A DNA stretch of 64,000 nucleotides. It comes from an uncultured Chlorobiaceae bacterium. Lineage in GTDB: Bacteria > Bacteroidota > Chlorobiia > Chlorobiales > Chlorobiaceae. Location: contig CAIMPI010000027.1 of NCBI GenBank assembly GCA_903843305.1, positions 26,671-90,670 of the forward strand, written 5' to 3'. Position numbers and translations under genes: made by a program. Positions 8,626 through 17,566 of this stretch are shown here, piece after piece (within the stretch, counting starts at the first letter, position 1; each line of letters starts with the position of its first letter). A model generated the notes under the pieces. It was not told the origin of the DNA, made no database searches, and saw nothing but the letters and a program-made list of their open reading frames with translations.

Positions 8626-10176
8626 ATGAACCACAACGGAAGCAATATAGAATCAAGACTTTGGGCGGCGGCAGACGAACTTCGGGCAAACTCGAAACTG
8701 AAGTCTTCGGAATACTCGGTTCCGGTTCTTGGACTGGTGTTTTTGCGATTTGCCGACCACAAGTTCCAGATGGCAGCGAAAGAGCTTGAAGGATCGGGTG
8801 GGACACGTCGCCGCATCGGCCCGGGGGACTACCAGGCTCAAGGTGTACTCTTTCTGCCGGAGGAGGCTCGCTTTTCGACACTGATACAACTCCCTGAAGG
8901 TATCAACATTGGTGCGGCAATCAACGATGCCATGCGGGCCATAGAAGCGGAGAACCCGGATCTCAAGGATGTCTTGCCCAAGACCTACAACCGTTTCGAG
9001 AACTCCCTGCTCAAGGAACTGCTCAAAACCATGAACTCCGTTCCTATGGACATTGAGGGAGATGCTTTTGGCAAGATTTATGAATACTTCCTTGGGCACT
9101 TTGCCATGAGCGAGGGGCAGAAAGGTGGAGAGTTTTTCACTCCAACCGCCATTGTTCAGCTCGTTGTCAGTATCATCGAACCGTTTCATGGGCGTATTTT
9201 TGATCCAGCTTCGGGCTCTTGCGGCATGTTTGTGCAGAGTGCCCGCTTTGTTGGTGAACACAAGATGAACCCTGATGCTGAGCTGAGTGTTTACGGGCAG
9301 GAGAAGGTTTCTGAAACGGTGCGTCTTGGCAAGATGAATCTTGCGGTGCATGGGCTTGGTGGCGATATTCGTCAGGGCAACGCTTACTACGAGGATCTGC
9401 ATAGCTCTATCGGAAAGTTTGATTTCGTCATGGCCAATCCCCCCTTTAACGTTGACCGAATCGACAAGGAACGGCTCAAGGATGACAAGCGGTTTCCTTT
9501 TGGCCTGCCGCGTACCGATAACGGTAACTACCTCTGGATTCAGCTCTTTTACAGTTCTCTCAACGAAACTGGTCGAGCAGGGTTTGTAATGGCCAACTCT
9601 GCATCTGATGCCCGTGGTTCTGAAATGGATATCCGCTGTGACCTTATTGAGGCAAGTGTTGTGGATGTCATGGTCGCCGTCGGTTCCAACTTCTTTTATA
9701 CGGTAACGCTTCCCTGCACCCTCTGGTTTTTTGACAAGGGCAAAGGTAAGACCAACCGAGCCAATACCGTGCTCTTCATCGATGCCCGTCACCTCTACCG
9801 CCAGATTGACCGTGCTCACCGCGACTGGACACCCGCACAGATTGAGTTTCTGGCCAATATTGTCCGACTCTACCGTGGTGAAGCTACAGAGAACCTGCAT
9901 GAAAGTGCCGGTTTGGTTGGAGAACACTTCCCTGATGGCCACTATGCCGATATCGCCGGTTTGTGCAAAGTAGCAACGAAAGATGATATCGAAGCACAGG
10001 GGTGGAGTCTCAACCCCGGACGTTATGTGGGCGTGACCGCCAAAGTTGAAGATGACTTCGATTTTAAGGAACGGCTTGAAGAGCTGAACGAGGAACTTGA
10101 AACTCTCAATATTGAAGCGCGGGAGCTTGAAGAGCGGATTGCGGAGAATGTCGTCAAGTTGCTGGAGGTGGAGTGA
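8626..10176 (+). CDS. hsdM: Type I restriction-modification system, methyltransferase subunit
   Basis: N6-adenine DNA methyltransferase subunit of a type I R-M system; with HsdS it methylates a bipartite target. The N-terminal HsdM helical domain (about 1-150, [35 protein letters not shown]) is followed by the SAM-binding motif [11 protein letters not shown], at about residue 193, and the catalytic NPPF ([10 protein letters not shown]) at about 271. An acidic coiled-coil tail (about 470-516) is present. Length 516 is typical. The stop TGA overlaps the ATG of the next ORF, showing tight operon coupling. No clear Shine-Dalgarno precedes the ATG. Confidence 0.95.
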   Translation: MNHNGSNIESRLWAAADELRANSKLKSSEYSVPVLGLVFLRFADHKFQMAAKELEGSGGTRRRIGPGDYQAQGVLFLPEEARFSTLIQLPEGINIGAAINDAMRAIEAENPDLKDVLPKTYNRFENSLLKELLKTMNSVPMDIEGDAFGKIYEYFLGHFAMSEGQKGGEFFTPTAIVQLVVSIIEPFHGRIFDPASGSCGMFVQSARFVGEHKMNPDAELSVYGQEKVSETVRLGKMNLAVHGLGGDIRQGNAYYEDLHSSIGKFDFVMANPPFNVDRIDKERLKDDKRFPFGLPRTDNGNYLWIQLFYSSLNETGRAGFVMANSASDARGSEMDIRCDLIEASVVDVMVAVGSNFFYTVTLPCTLWFFDKGKGKTNRANTVLFIDARHLYRQIDRAHRDWTPAQIEFLANIVRLYRGEATENLHESAGLVGEHFPDGHYADIAGLCKVATKDDIEAQGWSLNPGRYVGVTAKVEDDFDFKERLEELNEELETLNIEARELEERIAENVVKLLEVE

Positions 10177-10496
10177 TGGCGAACAAGCAAAAAGAGACCG
10201 CCGGAAAGATGCATTTGTCGCCTCCTCTTCTGGGAGAGCTTCGCGGGATGATTGAAGAGAGTCGCAAGAGCCTTGCCGGTGCGGTTAATGCTTCAATGAC
10301 GATGCTTTATTGGCGAATCGGCAAGCGAATTGTTGCGACGCTGTCGCAACAATTGAGTTGGTCGCATTTCTGCGAAATCATCACTCTCGAAAATTATTTA
10401 CCCCGTGATTTCTATGCGGAAAGATATCGTATTGAACGTTGGAGGGCAAAAGGGTCTGCTCGAAGTGTTGGCAAGTTGCTGAAGGAGGGGAAGTGA
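10176..10496 (+). pseudogene. Internally deleted YhcG/DUF1016-type gene inside the hsd operon
   Basis: A 106-residue ORF between hsdM and hsdS, coupled to both by overlapping stop/start codons. The N-terminal part (LLGELRGMIEESRKSLAGAVNASMTMLYWRIGKRI) matches the DUF1016 N-terminal domain of YhcG-type PD-(D/E)XK nucleases, and the part VATLSQQLSWSHF...RDFYAERYRIERW matches the segment that normally lies about 60-70 residues further on in the same domain. The two are joined directly, and the catalytic C-terminal nuclease domain is absent. I read it as a decayed 'restriction-linked ORF' that still keeps an open frame; a functional short derivative cannot be excluded. Confidence 0.65.
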
Positions 10497-11662
10497 TGGC
10501 GATTTTCCCTAAAAAAACACTTGATGACATGCTTGTCTTTTACAATGGTAAGGCAATTAAACCGAAAGGTATAGGTGAATACCCTGTTTATGGGGCTAAT
10601 GGTATTATTGGTGGTGACGATAACTATATATTTTATAACGGTATAATAATCGGACGAGTTGGCGCTTATTGTGGTTCCGTTCAATATTGCTTTGGGAAAT
10701 TCTGGGCTTCTGACAATACAATAGTGGTCAAACCGAAAACTGATAACCAAGACATTCGTTTTCTATACTATTTGCTGGGGTTACAGAATCTCAACAATTA
10801 TGCAGGTGGAGCAGCACAACCTCTCGTTACACAAACTGTACTCATGCAAGTTGAAGCTTTTTGTCCTCCTCTCCCCGTACAGCGAAAAATTGCAGCTATC
10901 CTCTCAGCCTACGACGACCTGATTGAGAACAACCTGCGGCGTATCAAGATTCTGGAAGAGATGGCGCAAAACCTCTACCGCGAGTGGTTCGTCAAATTCC
11001 GCTTTCCCGGCCATGAGCATGCACGGTTTGTCGATTCGCCTTTGGGCAGAATACCGGAGGGATGGGAAGTGAAGGCACTTGGAAAGATTGCTATTCAAAC
11101 AAGAGATGCTGTGCAGCCTGGTTCAGTTGATCCAGAAACTCCTTATTTCGGTCTTGAACATCTTCCAAGAAAATCCATTGCACTCTCAGATTGGGGTTTC
11201 GCTGCTGAAGTTAAAAGCACCAAATTGTTGTTCAAAAAGGGTGACATACTGTTTGGAAAAATCCGTCCATATTTTCACAAAGTAGGTGTAGCTCCGTTTT
11301 CTGGGGTGTGTTCCTCGGACACCATCGTTATCAGACCAAGAGAAAATGATTGGTTTGGTTTAGTTCTTGGCTGCACTTCAAGTGTCGAGTTTGTAGAACA
11401 TGCAACGGGAACTTCTCAGGGAACGAAAATGCCAAGAGCAAATTGGGATGTTTTGGTGAAGTATCAAATATCCTTGCCGAATCGAGCAATCCTTTGTCAG
11501 TTTAACAACGTTATGAGCGACATCGTAAGTCAGCTTCATAATTTTGTGTTTCGTAATCATACCCTCCGCCGCACCCGCGACATGCTGCTCCCCAAGCTCT
11601 TCTCCGGCGAGATGGATGTCTCCGACCTTGATATTACCATTCCAGAGGAGGCTGTTGCATGA
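10496..11662 (+). CDS. hsdS: Type I restriction-modification system, specificity subunit
   Basis: DNA-recognition subunit, 388 residues from the ATG at 10496 (MAIFPKKTLDDM), which overlaps the previous stop; the longer ORF-track start lies in the preceding gene. Two target-recognition domains are visible, about 1-135 and 185-340, each followed by a helical spacer: PVQRKIAAILSAYDDLIENNLRRIKILEEMAQNLYREWF and CQFNNVMSDIVSQLHNFVFRNHTLRR, then the LLPKLFSGEM ending common in HsdS. Two TRDs imply an asymmetric bipartite site, which cannot be predicted by eye. TRD1 reads as more A/T-rich than flanking genes, consistent with domain exchange. Confidence 0.93.
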   Translation: MAIFPKKTLDDMLVFYNGKAIKPKGIGEYPVYGANGIIGGDDNYIFYNGIIIGRVGAYCGSVQYCFGKFWASDNTIVVKPKTDNQDIRFLYYLLGLQNLNNYAGGAAQPLVTQTVLMQVEAFCPPLPVQRKIAAILSAYDDLIENNLRRIKILEEMAQNLYREWFVKFRFPGHEHARFVDSPLGRIPEGWEVKALGKIAIQTRDAVQPGSVDPETPYFGLEHLPRKSIALSDWGFAAEVKSTKLLFKKGDILFGKIRPYFHKVGVAPFSGVCSSDTIVIRPRENDWFGLVLGCTSSVEFVEHATGTSQGTKMPRANWDVLVKYQISLPNRAILCQFNNVMSDIVSQLHNFVFRNHTLRRTRDMLLPKLFSGEMDVSDLDITIPEEAVA

Positions 11663-11850
11663 AAATTGAAACGTTACTCAGCCGACCGGAGGGAAAAAAC
11701 CTTGCGTTCAAACCTGGGGCGGACATCAACCCTGACACACGGGACGTCCGGGTAGTGTCCGTGTTGTTTGCCGGGTTCCGTGAAGCAACTGGAAAAAGTG
11801 CTTATGACCCACAGAAACGCTATTTGCCAGCAAAGGAGTCCCAACCATGA
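11659..11850 (+). pseudogene. N-terminal fragment of an AlbA_2 (Schlafen-type) protein
   Basis: A 63-residue ORF overlapping the hsdS stop and the hsdR start (ATGA overlap). The first ~18 residues, MKIETLLSRPEGKNLAFK, look like the beginning of AlbA_2-domain ATP-binding proteins (usual pattern ..LLS.pEgktLEFK), often linked to type I R-M operons. After that the sequence no longer resembles the family and stops early, so nearly the whole protein is gone. It may now serve only as a translational bridge to hsdR, since it carries the AAAGGAG ribosome site for that gene. Confidence 0.55.
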
Positions 11851-14800
11851 CACCACCTTCCGGCGGGTACAGTGAAGATGCTCTGATTGAGCAACCAGCA
11901 ATTGCCTTGCTTGAAAGCCTTGGCTGGAAGACCATCAACGCTTATAGTGAGTTCGACCACGGTACGAGCATCCTGGGCAGGGAGACCAAAGCGGAAGTTA
12001 TCCTGAAAACGCACCTGCGCCTTGCCCTGTTGCGTATCAATCCTGATGTGGCGGTTGAGTCCATCCACCAAGCCATTGAGGAGCTGAACCGTGACCGTTC
12101 GCGCATGAGTGCTGTTGCGGCCAATCGTGAAATCTATCTTATGCTCAAGAGTGGTGTCCGGGTTCCAGTAGCCGATCCTGATGGTGATGGGGAATCGGTG
12201 GAAGTGGTTCGGGTGGTTGATTGGGAGAACAGCGCCAATAATGACTTTCTGCTTTGTTCACAGTTCTGGGTAACGGGTGAAATGCACACCAGACGAGCAG
12301 ATCTGGTTGGCTTCGTGAATGGGATGCCCTTGCTCTTCATTGAACTGAAAGCGACCCATCGACGGCTGGAAACGGCCTGGAAGGATAATTTGCGTGACTA
12401 CAAGGATACCGTACCGCAGCTTTTCTGGGCCAACGCGTTCATCATCCTTTCCAATGGCAGCCAGAGCCGCCTTGGAACAGTATCTGCCGGGTGGGAGCAC
12501 TTTGCTGACTGGAAAAAGATTGGCAGCGAAAGTGAGGCCGGGCGGGTATCGCTGGAGACGATGTTGCGCGGAGTCTGTGATCCGGTACGGTTTCTTGACC
12601 TGGTTGAAAACTTCACCCTCTTTCAGGAAGTGTCCGGCGGATTGATCAAGCTGACGGCGAAGAATCACCAGTACCTCGGTGTGAATAACGCTCTGGAAGC
12701 TCTTGCCGATATTCGCCAGAGGGAGGGGAAGCTTGGTGTTTTCTGGCACACGCAAGGGAGTGGCAAAAGTATCTCGATGATGTTCTTTGCCCAGAAGGTA
12801 CTGCGCAAGGTGACGGGGAACTGGACGTTTATTGTTGTTACTGACCGGCAGGAGCTGGACGGCCAGATTTACAAGCACTTTGCCTCAGCCGGTGTGGTTA
12901 CTGAAAATGGTGCTCAGGCAGAGAGCAGCAAGCATCTGCGGCAGTTGATGACGGAGGATCACCGCTATGTGTTCACGTTGATTCACAAGTTCCGCACCGA
13001 GAATGGAGAGGCTCACCCCATGCTCTCCGACCGTCGAGACATCATTGTCATTACCGACGAAGCTCACCGCAGCCAGTACGATACTCTGGCAATGAATATG
13101 CGTACAGCTCTCCCAAACGCCTCTTTCCTGGCCTTTACAGGAACTCCGCTGATTATCGGGGAGGAGAAGACACGGCAGGTTTTTGGTGAGTACATCAGCG
13201 TTTATGACTTTCAGCAGTCGGTGGCCGATGGAGCAACCGTTCCTCTCTATTATGAGAATCGTATCCCTGAACTGCAACTGGTCAATGAGAACCTCAACGA
13301 AGATATGGAGTGTCTGCTCGAAGCAGCAGAACTCGACGAAGCACAGGAGAAGAAGCTTGAGCGGGAGTTTGCCCGTGAGTATCATCTGATTACCCGTGAC
13401 GACCGGTTGGAGCGGGTGGCAAAAGATCTTGTCGAACATTTCACCGGGCGCGGCTTTCAGGGCAAGGGCATGATGATCTGCATCGACAAGGCGACAGCCA
13501 TCAAGATGTATGACAAGGTCAAGAAGCATTGGACGGCGAAGATTGCTTCATTGCAGGCTGAACTGATGCGGAGTACCGATGCAGAGAGGCGAGACATCAA
13601 AGATCGCATTGCACGGATGAAAGAGACCGATATGGCGGTGGTGGTCTCTCAGGGGCAGAATGAGATTGCCGATATGAACGAGAAGGGGCTCGACATTCGA
13701 CCGCACCGTAAACGAATGGTGGAAGAGGATCTTGAAAAGAGATTCAAGGATCCGGATGACCCGTTCCGGCTGGTCTTTGTCTGCGCCATGTGGATGACCG
13801 GCTTTGATGTTCCGAGCTGTTCTACCCTCTACCTCGACAAGCCGATGCGCAACCACACCCTGATGCAGACCATTGCCCGTGCCAACAGGGTTTTTCTTGA
13901 CAAGGTGAGTGGCCTGATTGTGGACTATGCCGGTGTGTTCCGTAATCTGGAGAAAGCGCTTGCCATTTACGGTGTGGGCAAGGGCGGCAAGAAGCCGGTT
14001 GAAGACAAATCCGCATTGGTGGTCGCATTACAGCAAGCTTTGGAAGCAAGCCGAAGCTTGTGCACACAACAGGGCGTGAACCTTGCCTTGATCCAGAATG
14101 CTGAAGGGTTTTCGCGTGTCGAACTGCTTGACAATGCCGTTGAGGCACTGATTGTCTCAGAAGAGGTCAAACGACGTTATCTTGACCTGGCCAATACCGT
14201 CCAGCGGCTTTACAAGGCAGTATTACCAGACCTTCAGGTACATGAGTTTGCTGCTGAAGTATCGCCCATCAAGGTCATTGCTGATAAAATCCGTGCATTG
14301 GTTCCCTCTGCCGATATTACACAGGTGATGGAGCAGGTGGAAGCACTGCTTGATCAGTCGATTGCGACTGAAGGCTATTTTATCAGGGAGGTCAGTGCGC
14401 CTGATAACGATGAACACTTGATTGCCCTCAGCTCCATTGATTTTGAAAAGCTGGCTGAAAAGTTCAAAACAAGCCGAAAGCGAACGCTCAACGAAAAACT
14501 CAAGGGAAGTGTAGGACAAAAGCTGATAGCAATGGTACGACTCAATCGGACTCGTATGGATTATCTCGAACGGTTCCAGCAAATGATTGCGGCTTACAAT
14601 GCTGGAAGCCTCAATCCCGAAGAGTTTTTCCGCCAACTGGTCACTTTTGCCCAGAGCCTGAATGAAGAAGAGAAACGGGGAGTGAGCGAACAGTTAACCG
14701 AAGAGGAGCTGGCACTTTTTGACCTGTTGATGAAACCGCCGATTGAGATGAGTGATGCTGATCGGGAAAAGGTGAAAGCTACCGCAAAAGAGTTGCTGGT

Positions 14801-15008
14801 GACACTCAAGAACAACAAACTGGTGCTTGATTGGCGGAAACGGCAACAGGCGCGTGCAGCGGTCAGGGTGGCCATTGACAAGCTGCTGGATGACCACCTG
14901 CCAAGGGCATACACGCCAGAACTCTTCAAGCAGAAATCAACTGCGGTGTTCCAGCATGTTTATGATGCCTATTATGGTTCAGGGCGCAGTGTCTATGCAG
15001 CAGCGTGA
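11847..15008 (+). CDS. hsdR: Type I restriction-modification system, restriction/translocase subunit
   Basis: Endonuclease and ATP-dependent DNA translocase subunit, 1053 residues, normal for the family. The N-terminal HSDR_N nuclease domain has the PD-(D/E)XK signature (RRADLVGFVNGMPLLFIELKA, ELK at about residue 165). SF2 helicase motifs follow: Walker A HTQGSGKS (about 300), the DEAH box VITDEAHRSQYD (about 400), motif III FTGTPL, and the motif VI region QTIARANRVF. A C-terminal DUF3387-type helical region (about 750-1050) contacts the HsdM/S core. RBS AAAGGAG lies 9 nt before ATG. No frameshift or missing key residue was seen, so the system looks intact. Confidence 0.95.
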   Translation: MTPPSGGYSEDALIEQPAIALLESLGWKTINAYSEFDHGTSILGRETKAEVILKTHLRLALLRINPDVAVESIHQAIEELNRDRSRMSAVAANREIYLMLKSGVRVPVADPDGDGESVEVVRVVDWENSANNDFLLCSQFWVTGEMHTRRADLVGFVNGMPLLFIELKATHRRLETAWKDNLRDYKDTVPQLFWANAFIILSNGSQSRLGTVSAGWEHFADWKKIGSESEAGRVSLETMLRGVCDPVRFLDLVENFTLFQEVSGGLIKLTAKNHQYLGVNNALEALADIRQREGKLGVFWHTQGSGKSISMMFFAQKVLRKVTGNWTFIVVTDRQELDGQIYKHFASAGVVTENGAQAESSKHLRQLMTEDHRYVFTLIHKFRTENGEAHPMLSDRRDIIVITDEAHRSQYDTLAMNMRTALPNASFLAFTGTPLIIGEEKTRQVFGEYISVYDFQQSVADGATVPLYYENRIPELQLVNENLNEDMECLLEAAELDEAQEKKLEREFAREYHLITRDDRLERVAKDLVEHFTGRGFQGKGMMICIDKATAIKMYDKVKKHWTAKIASLQAELMRSTDAERRDIKDRIARMKETDMAVVVSQGQNEIADMNEKGLDIRPHRKRMVEEDLEKRFKDPDDPFRLVFVCAMWMTGFDVPSCSTLYLDKPMRNHTLMQTIARANRVFLDKVSGLIVDYAGVFRNLEKALAIYGVGKGGKKPVEDKSALVVALQQALEASRSLCTQQGVNLALIQNAEGFSRVELLDNAVEALIVSEEVKRRYLDLANTVQRLYKAVLPDLQVHEFAAEVSPIKVIADKIRALVPSADITQVMEQVEALLDQSIATEGYFIREVSAPDNDEHLIALSSIDFEKLAEKFKTSRKRTLNEKLKGSVGQKLIAMVRLNRTRMDYLERFQQMIAAYNAGSLNPEEFFRQLVTFAQSLNEEEKRGVSEQLTEEELALFDLLMKPPIEMSDADREKVKATAKELLVTLKNNKLVLDWRKRQQARAAVRVAIDKLLDDHLPRAYTPELFKQKSTAVFQHVYDAYYGSGRSVYAAA

Positions 15009-15015
15009 GCTACAA

Positions 15016-15360
15016 ATGAAATCACAACAAATTATGAAAGTAACAGCTTGGAATAACGGCTCTTACAGCAAATCAGGTTCTGGCTATGGGCTTAGGATTT
15101 CTCGGCAAGAAGATCGAGATAAGTATTTCAAAAGAGAGTGCTCCCCTATATCTCTTTTTCTACCAGAACAGCAAAAGCCAATCAAAGTTAACGTTGATAA
15201 GAATTCTTTTTGGAAGGATAGGAAAGCCTGTAGGGAGTTACTCTCAAAGGAAATCGGTCTTTGGCTTATTTACAAAGGATATGCGAAATGGCCGACAAAC
15301 AGCCCGCCTGAGTTTGAATTGGAATCGGAGGATTTTATATCCTTTAAATTATTATCATAA
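15016..15360 (+). CDS. Small conserved protein of unknown function, hsd-linked
   Basis: Starts 8 bp after the hsdR stop in the same direction; ATG 15016 (MKSQQIMKV) or ATG 15034 (MKVTAWNNG) are both possible, giving 114 or 108 residues. The ORF-track start at 14827 lies inside hsdR. The protein reads MKVTAWNNGS..SGSGYGLRIS..DRDKYF, then VNVDKNSFW..CRELLSKEIGLWLIYKGYAKWP...PPEF.LE, a pattern I remember from uncharacterised single-domain proteins in many bacteria. No catalytic motif, signal peptide or membrane segment is evident. Its position suggests cotranscription with the restriction operon; a role in it is only inference. Confidence 0.6.
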   Translation: MKSQQIMKVTAWNNGSYSKSGSGYGLRISRQEDRDKYFKRECSPISLFLPEQQKPIKVNVDKNSFWKDRKACRELLSKEIGLWLIYKGYAKWPTNSPPEFELESEDFISFKLLS

Positions 15361-15487
15361 TCTCAACTTTATAAAAGTCATTTGGTCGTAGATAAGCTTG
15401 ATTGTTTAAAAGTCAATAATTATTACGAGCTATTATTTATTAAAATAGGTTGTAAGTTCATAAAATAACTGGAGCCAATTAAATATA

Positions 15488-15556
15488 ATGACAGATATAC
15501 TTACAGCGATTCTTGTTGGAATTACTGCTTTTTATGCGTGGGTTACATTCACCTGA
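15488..15556 (+). pseudogene. 22-residue remnant of a membrane-protein N-terminus
   Basis: ATG to TGA encodes MTDILTAILVGITAFYAWVTFT, which resembles the beginning of small membrane-anchored proteins found in genomic islands and stops abruptly. It is probably a truncated gene; too short to classify. Confidence 0.3.
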
Positions 15557-15602
15557 GTTGAGCGATTTAGTATAAAAAAACCCTCTCCTGAGAAGATAAA
15601 GT

Positions 15603-15622
15603 GTTACATTGTAATGTGTAAC
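15603..15622. repeat. Inverted repeat gttaca-N8-tgtaac
   Basis: Perfect 6-bp arms around an 8-bp spacer (ttgtaatg), about 45 bp after the 22-codon remnant. The gttacatt word also occurs at 15542. It could be a hairpin or an old recombination end; no further support. Confidence 0.35.
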
Positions 15623-15752
15623 GACGAAATTACCATTACAGATCACACAACCCAACAGGTAGAGGGGTATTGGCCTTTTTAGGCTCTAACAAAATCAGGG
15701 GTTTGCGGTCTTCCTGCGGCGGGAAACTCGACAAAAGAATTCATTTCGTCTA

Positions 15753-16253
15753 TTATCCTTCATTGGCAATACTTAGGATGTTCTCAATCCTGTCCCGTAT
15801 TTCAGCACTAAAACTTCTTGTCGGGTCTTTGTCACCTAGCGGCATTGACCGTACCAACTTCACCAGATTTGCCGCTTCTCTCTGTTCTTCTTGAACATCA
15901 CGATCACGAGAAATAAGAGATTTTTCAATTTGGTTTTGATAGTCTTTCCATGTCGCCTCATATTTATCAGCATGTTTACTGATAAATGGTCTAAATATCT
16001 CTACAGCAGCGGCATGTCTTGGTAATTCTTTTTTTATGCAGTTGGATACGTCTTCGTATGTATAGTGCCCGCCTTTATCAGTTTCGAATAGTCGCAACAC
16101 TGCAAGTGTTGAGCCAAAAGCAGCTCGAAACTTAGCAAGGGCTGTAGCTCTTACCAGCCTGTCATTCGCATGACGCGCAGCCAAATAACCGATAAACCCC
16201 GACCCGAAGATTCCTAATAAACTAACGAGGGCATCCAATGGTTTGAAAGTCAT
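15753..16253 (-). CDS. Membrane-anchored protein of unknown function
   Basis: A 166-residue protein with one N-terminal membrane helix (about residues 8-26, ALVSLLGIFGSGFIGYLAA) followed by an extended, charged, mostly helical cytoplasmic part (ARHANDRLVRATALAKFRAAFGSTLAVLRL...). The C-terminal region (YEATWKDYQNQIEKSLISRDRDVQEEQREAANLVKLVRSMP) looks like coiled coil. I remember similar short anchored proteins in accessory regions but do not know a function. The direction is opposite to the hsd operon. Confidence 0.6.
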   Translation of the reverse strand: MTFKPLDALVSLLGIFGSGFIGYLAARHANDRLVRATALAKFRAAFGSTLAVLRLFETDKGGHYTYEDVSNCIKKELPRHAAAVEIFRPFISKHADKYEATWKDYQNQIEKSLISRDRDVQEEQREAANLVKLVRSMPLGDKDPTRSFSAEIRDRIENILSIANEG

Positions 16254-16393
16254 ATCAATACATATTTTTACAAATTTAAATTAGAACCGAATCGTCATAA
16301 TGCAGGATTTTTCACTTTATTACTCGACATAATAATGCATTTTTTCCAGTTAATCCACAGATGAAAAACCCGATCAAAAACAGAAAAAACAAT

Positions 16394-16567
16394 CTACGGA
16401 GTTAGGGTTACGTTCGTAGTAGTCACAGGCCGTTCCATTTCATGCAGACGACGAGCAAGGAATGTGTCACCGAGTGCAAGTGCAGAGTGAGAGAGCGCAG
16501 AAATAGAACGAGGGTCGAACGGGACGGCGTGTTCAATAAGGCTTTCAAAATATTCTTTTGAAAGTGG
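16394..16567 (-). pseudogene. C-terminal remnant of a plasmid RepA-type replication protein
   Basis: Reading the minus strand from 16567, the frame gives PLSKEYFESLIEHAVPFDP, RSISALSHSALALGDTFLAR and RLHEMERP before a TAG. This matches the pattern of plasmid RepA proteins (.LSe.Ff..i..hpVPvDlr.l.aL..S.lalDiY.WL..R). The frame is closed by TAG just upstream, so at most 57 codons remain and no start is available. The ORF-track entry 16423..16665 is a different frame of the same stretch. It marks past insertion of plasmid-like DNA. The match is from memory of the family. Confidence 0.5.
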
Positions 16568-16801
16568 CTATTATTGCCCATCCCCCGAAATTGTAAAATC
16601 AGCCCAATACTTCGGGTTGGCTTATCGGGCGAAGCCTTCTTGTACATTTTGCGAACCAGTTGCATTTCCAGTGGCCAGTCATATTAAACTGTCTTGATGG
16701 CTTAACCGATAGCAGATCTTGCTGCTACGCTGGTTCCAAGTTACTGGCGGAACTGCCCGGAATATCTTGTCTGTCAATGGGACCTGTCAAACAGGCGAAA
16801 C
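16568..16801. other. Non-coding stretch next to the RepA remnant
   Basis: No supported gene. The first ~40 bases on the minus strand can be read as KYWADFTISGDGQ before stops, which could be an earlier, frameshifted part of the same RepA remnant. The rest shows nothing recognisable. Confidence 0.35.
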
Positions 16802-17092
16802 CTACACTACATCTCTATCAAAATTCTGAGCCGTATGGAAGATCGTAAGAATCGTCACGGTATTGTTACGAACCGTGTAAACAACAAGGTATGGAGCATC
16901 TGAAAACAGAAGTTCTCGTGTACCCATCAGACGACCTGGTTTGCCGCTATCCGGGTATTTAGAAAGCTGGGTAGCAGTTTTTTTGATAATTGCAAGAATG
17001 ACTTTTTTTGCTGTTGCTGGACTTTCGTGAGCGATATATGCCTCAATTTCTTCGAGACGGATTTTTGCCTGGTTAGTCCACTGTACCTGCAA
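16802..17092 (-). CDS. parE: RelE/ParE-family toxin
   Basis: Toxin of a type II toxin-antitoxin pair; ParE members poison gyrase, RelE members cut mRNA. The 96 residues read LQVQWTNQAKIRLEEIEAYI, AHESPATAKKVILAI, LSKYPDSGKPGR, then ELLFSDAPYLVVYTV and VTILTIFHTAQNFD, which is the ParE fold pattern (the GR..gtREL..pYlvvY core and a C-terminal beta strand). I prefer the TTG start at 17092: a strong GGGAGGGG site lies just before it and the protein then begins where the family does. The ORF-track start (also a TTG, 17113) lacks such a site. It overlaps the antitoxin 3' end by 20 bp. Confidence 0.82.
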   Translation of the reverse strand: MQVQWTNQAKIRLEEIEAYIAHESPATAKKVILAIIKKTATQLSKYPDSGKPGRLMGTRELLFSDAPYLVVYTVRNNTVTILTIFHTAQNFDRDVV

Positions 17093-17345
17093 TTTTCCCC
17101 TCCCAGTGTTCAATCATTTTTTCTTGCGAGATGACCTTACCTTCTTCAAGGTCACGAAGACCGTCCTGAATGCTTTTGAGCTGCCATTCATTCAGAGCAA
17201 GATATTGATCGATTGCTTCCTCGATGACAAAGGTTTTTGTTCTTCTGGTTGCCAGAGCAAGCTGTTCAATCCTGTTTTTGGTGCTCGCAGGAATTTTAAA
17301 ACTTACTTGATTTCGTGGTTCCATTTGTTTTGCTGAAGATAACAT
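17073..17345 (-). CDS. parD: Ribbon-helix-helix antitoxin (ParD/CopG type)
   Basis: Antitoxin partner of the following ParE-like gene, and likely autorepressor of the pair. Ninety residues; NQVSFKIPASTKNRIEQLALATRRTKTFVIEEAIDQYL is a ribbon-helix-helix DNA-binding domain, followed by a toxin-binding C-terminal tail (LEEGKVISQEKMIEHWEGK). The ATG at 17345 has GGAG a few bases upstream and is preferred over the internal ATG at 17324. It overlaps the toxin gene, the standard antitoxin-first arrangement. Confidence 0.85.
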   Translation of the reverse strand: MLSSAKQMEPRNQVSFKIPASTKNRIEQLALATRRTKTFVIEEAIDQYLALNEWQLKSIQDGLRDLEEGKVISQEKMIEHWEGKIAGTVD

Positions 17346-17566
17346 GCCGTCTCCGTACTATGGGTTAGTATTTCAAAGTATTTCGATAAAATACAAATCA
17401 TAAAATGAGGAATCAAGATTTGATTACGGGACTGGCGCACCGTTTGGCAACAGTACAACAACTTCAAGCGAACCCTCAACACCTGACATCTCATTGGGTG
17501 CCCATAAACGACCGGCGGAGCCTCCGTTGCATTACAGTTTTGTTCGTGTATTCAAGACTGAAAAAT

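Larger units (their letters stand above)
15361..15752. other. Gene-poor stretch with decayed sequence
   Basis: About 390 A/T-rich bases between the hsd-linked gene and the convergent 166-residue gene. It holds a 22-codon ORF that looks like the start of a membrane protein (separate entry) and an inverted repeat (separate entry). A small gcct-tttt-aggc hairpin lies near 15673-15684. Nothing else was recognised. Confidence 0.5.

Noticed and set aside
8653-9942. 429-codon ORF antisense to hsdM
   Set aside because: Shadow of the well-supported hsdM frame; no family motif, no ribosome site, composition typical of a reverse-frame translation.
15570-15690. Possible mobile-element ends (accctctcct ... 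aggtagaggggt)
   Set aside because: The inverted match is imperfect, encloses no transposase, and shows no target-site duplication.
16423-16665. 80-codon minus-strand ORF and the overlapping plus-strand ORF at 16660..16848
   Set aside because: Neither reads like a protein; the recognisable signal in this stretch is in another minus-strand frame (RepA remnant).
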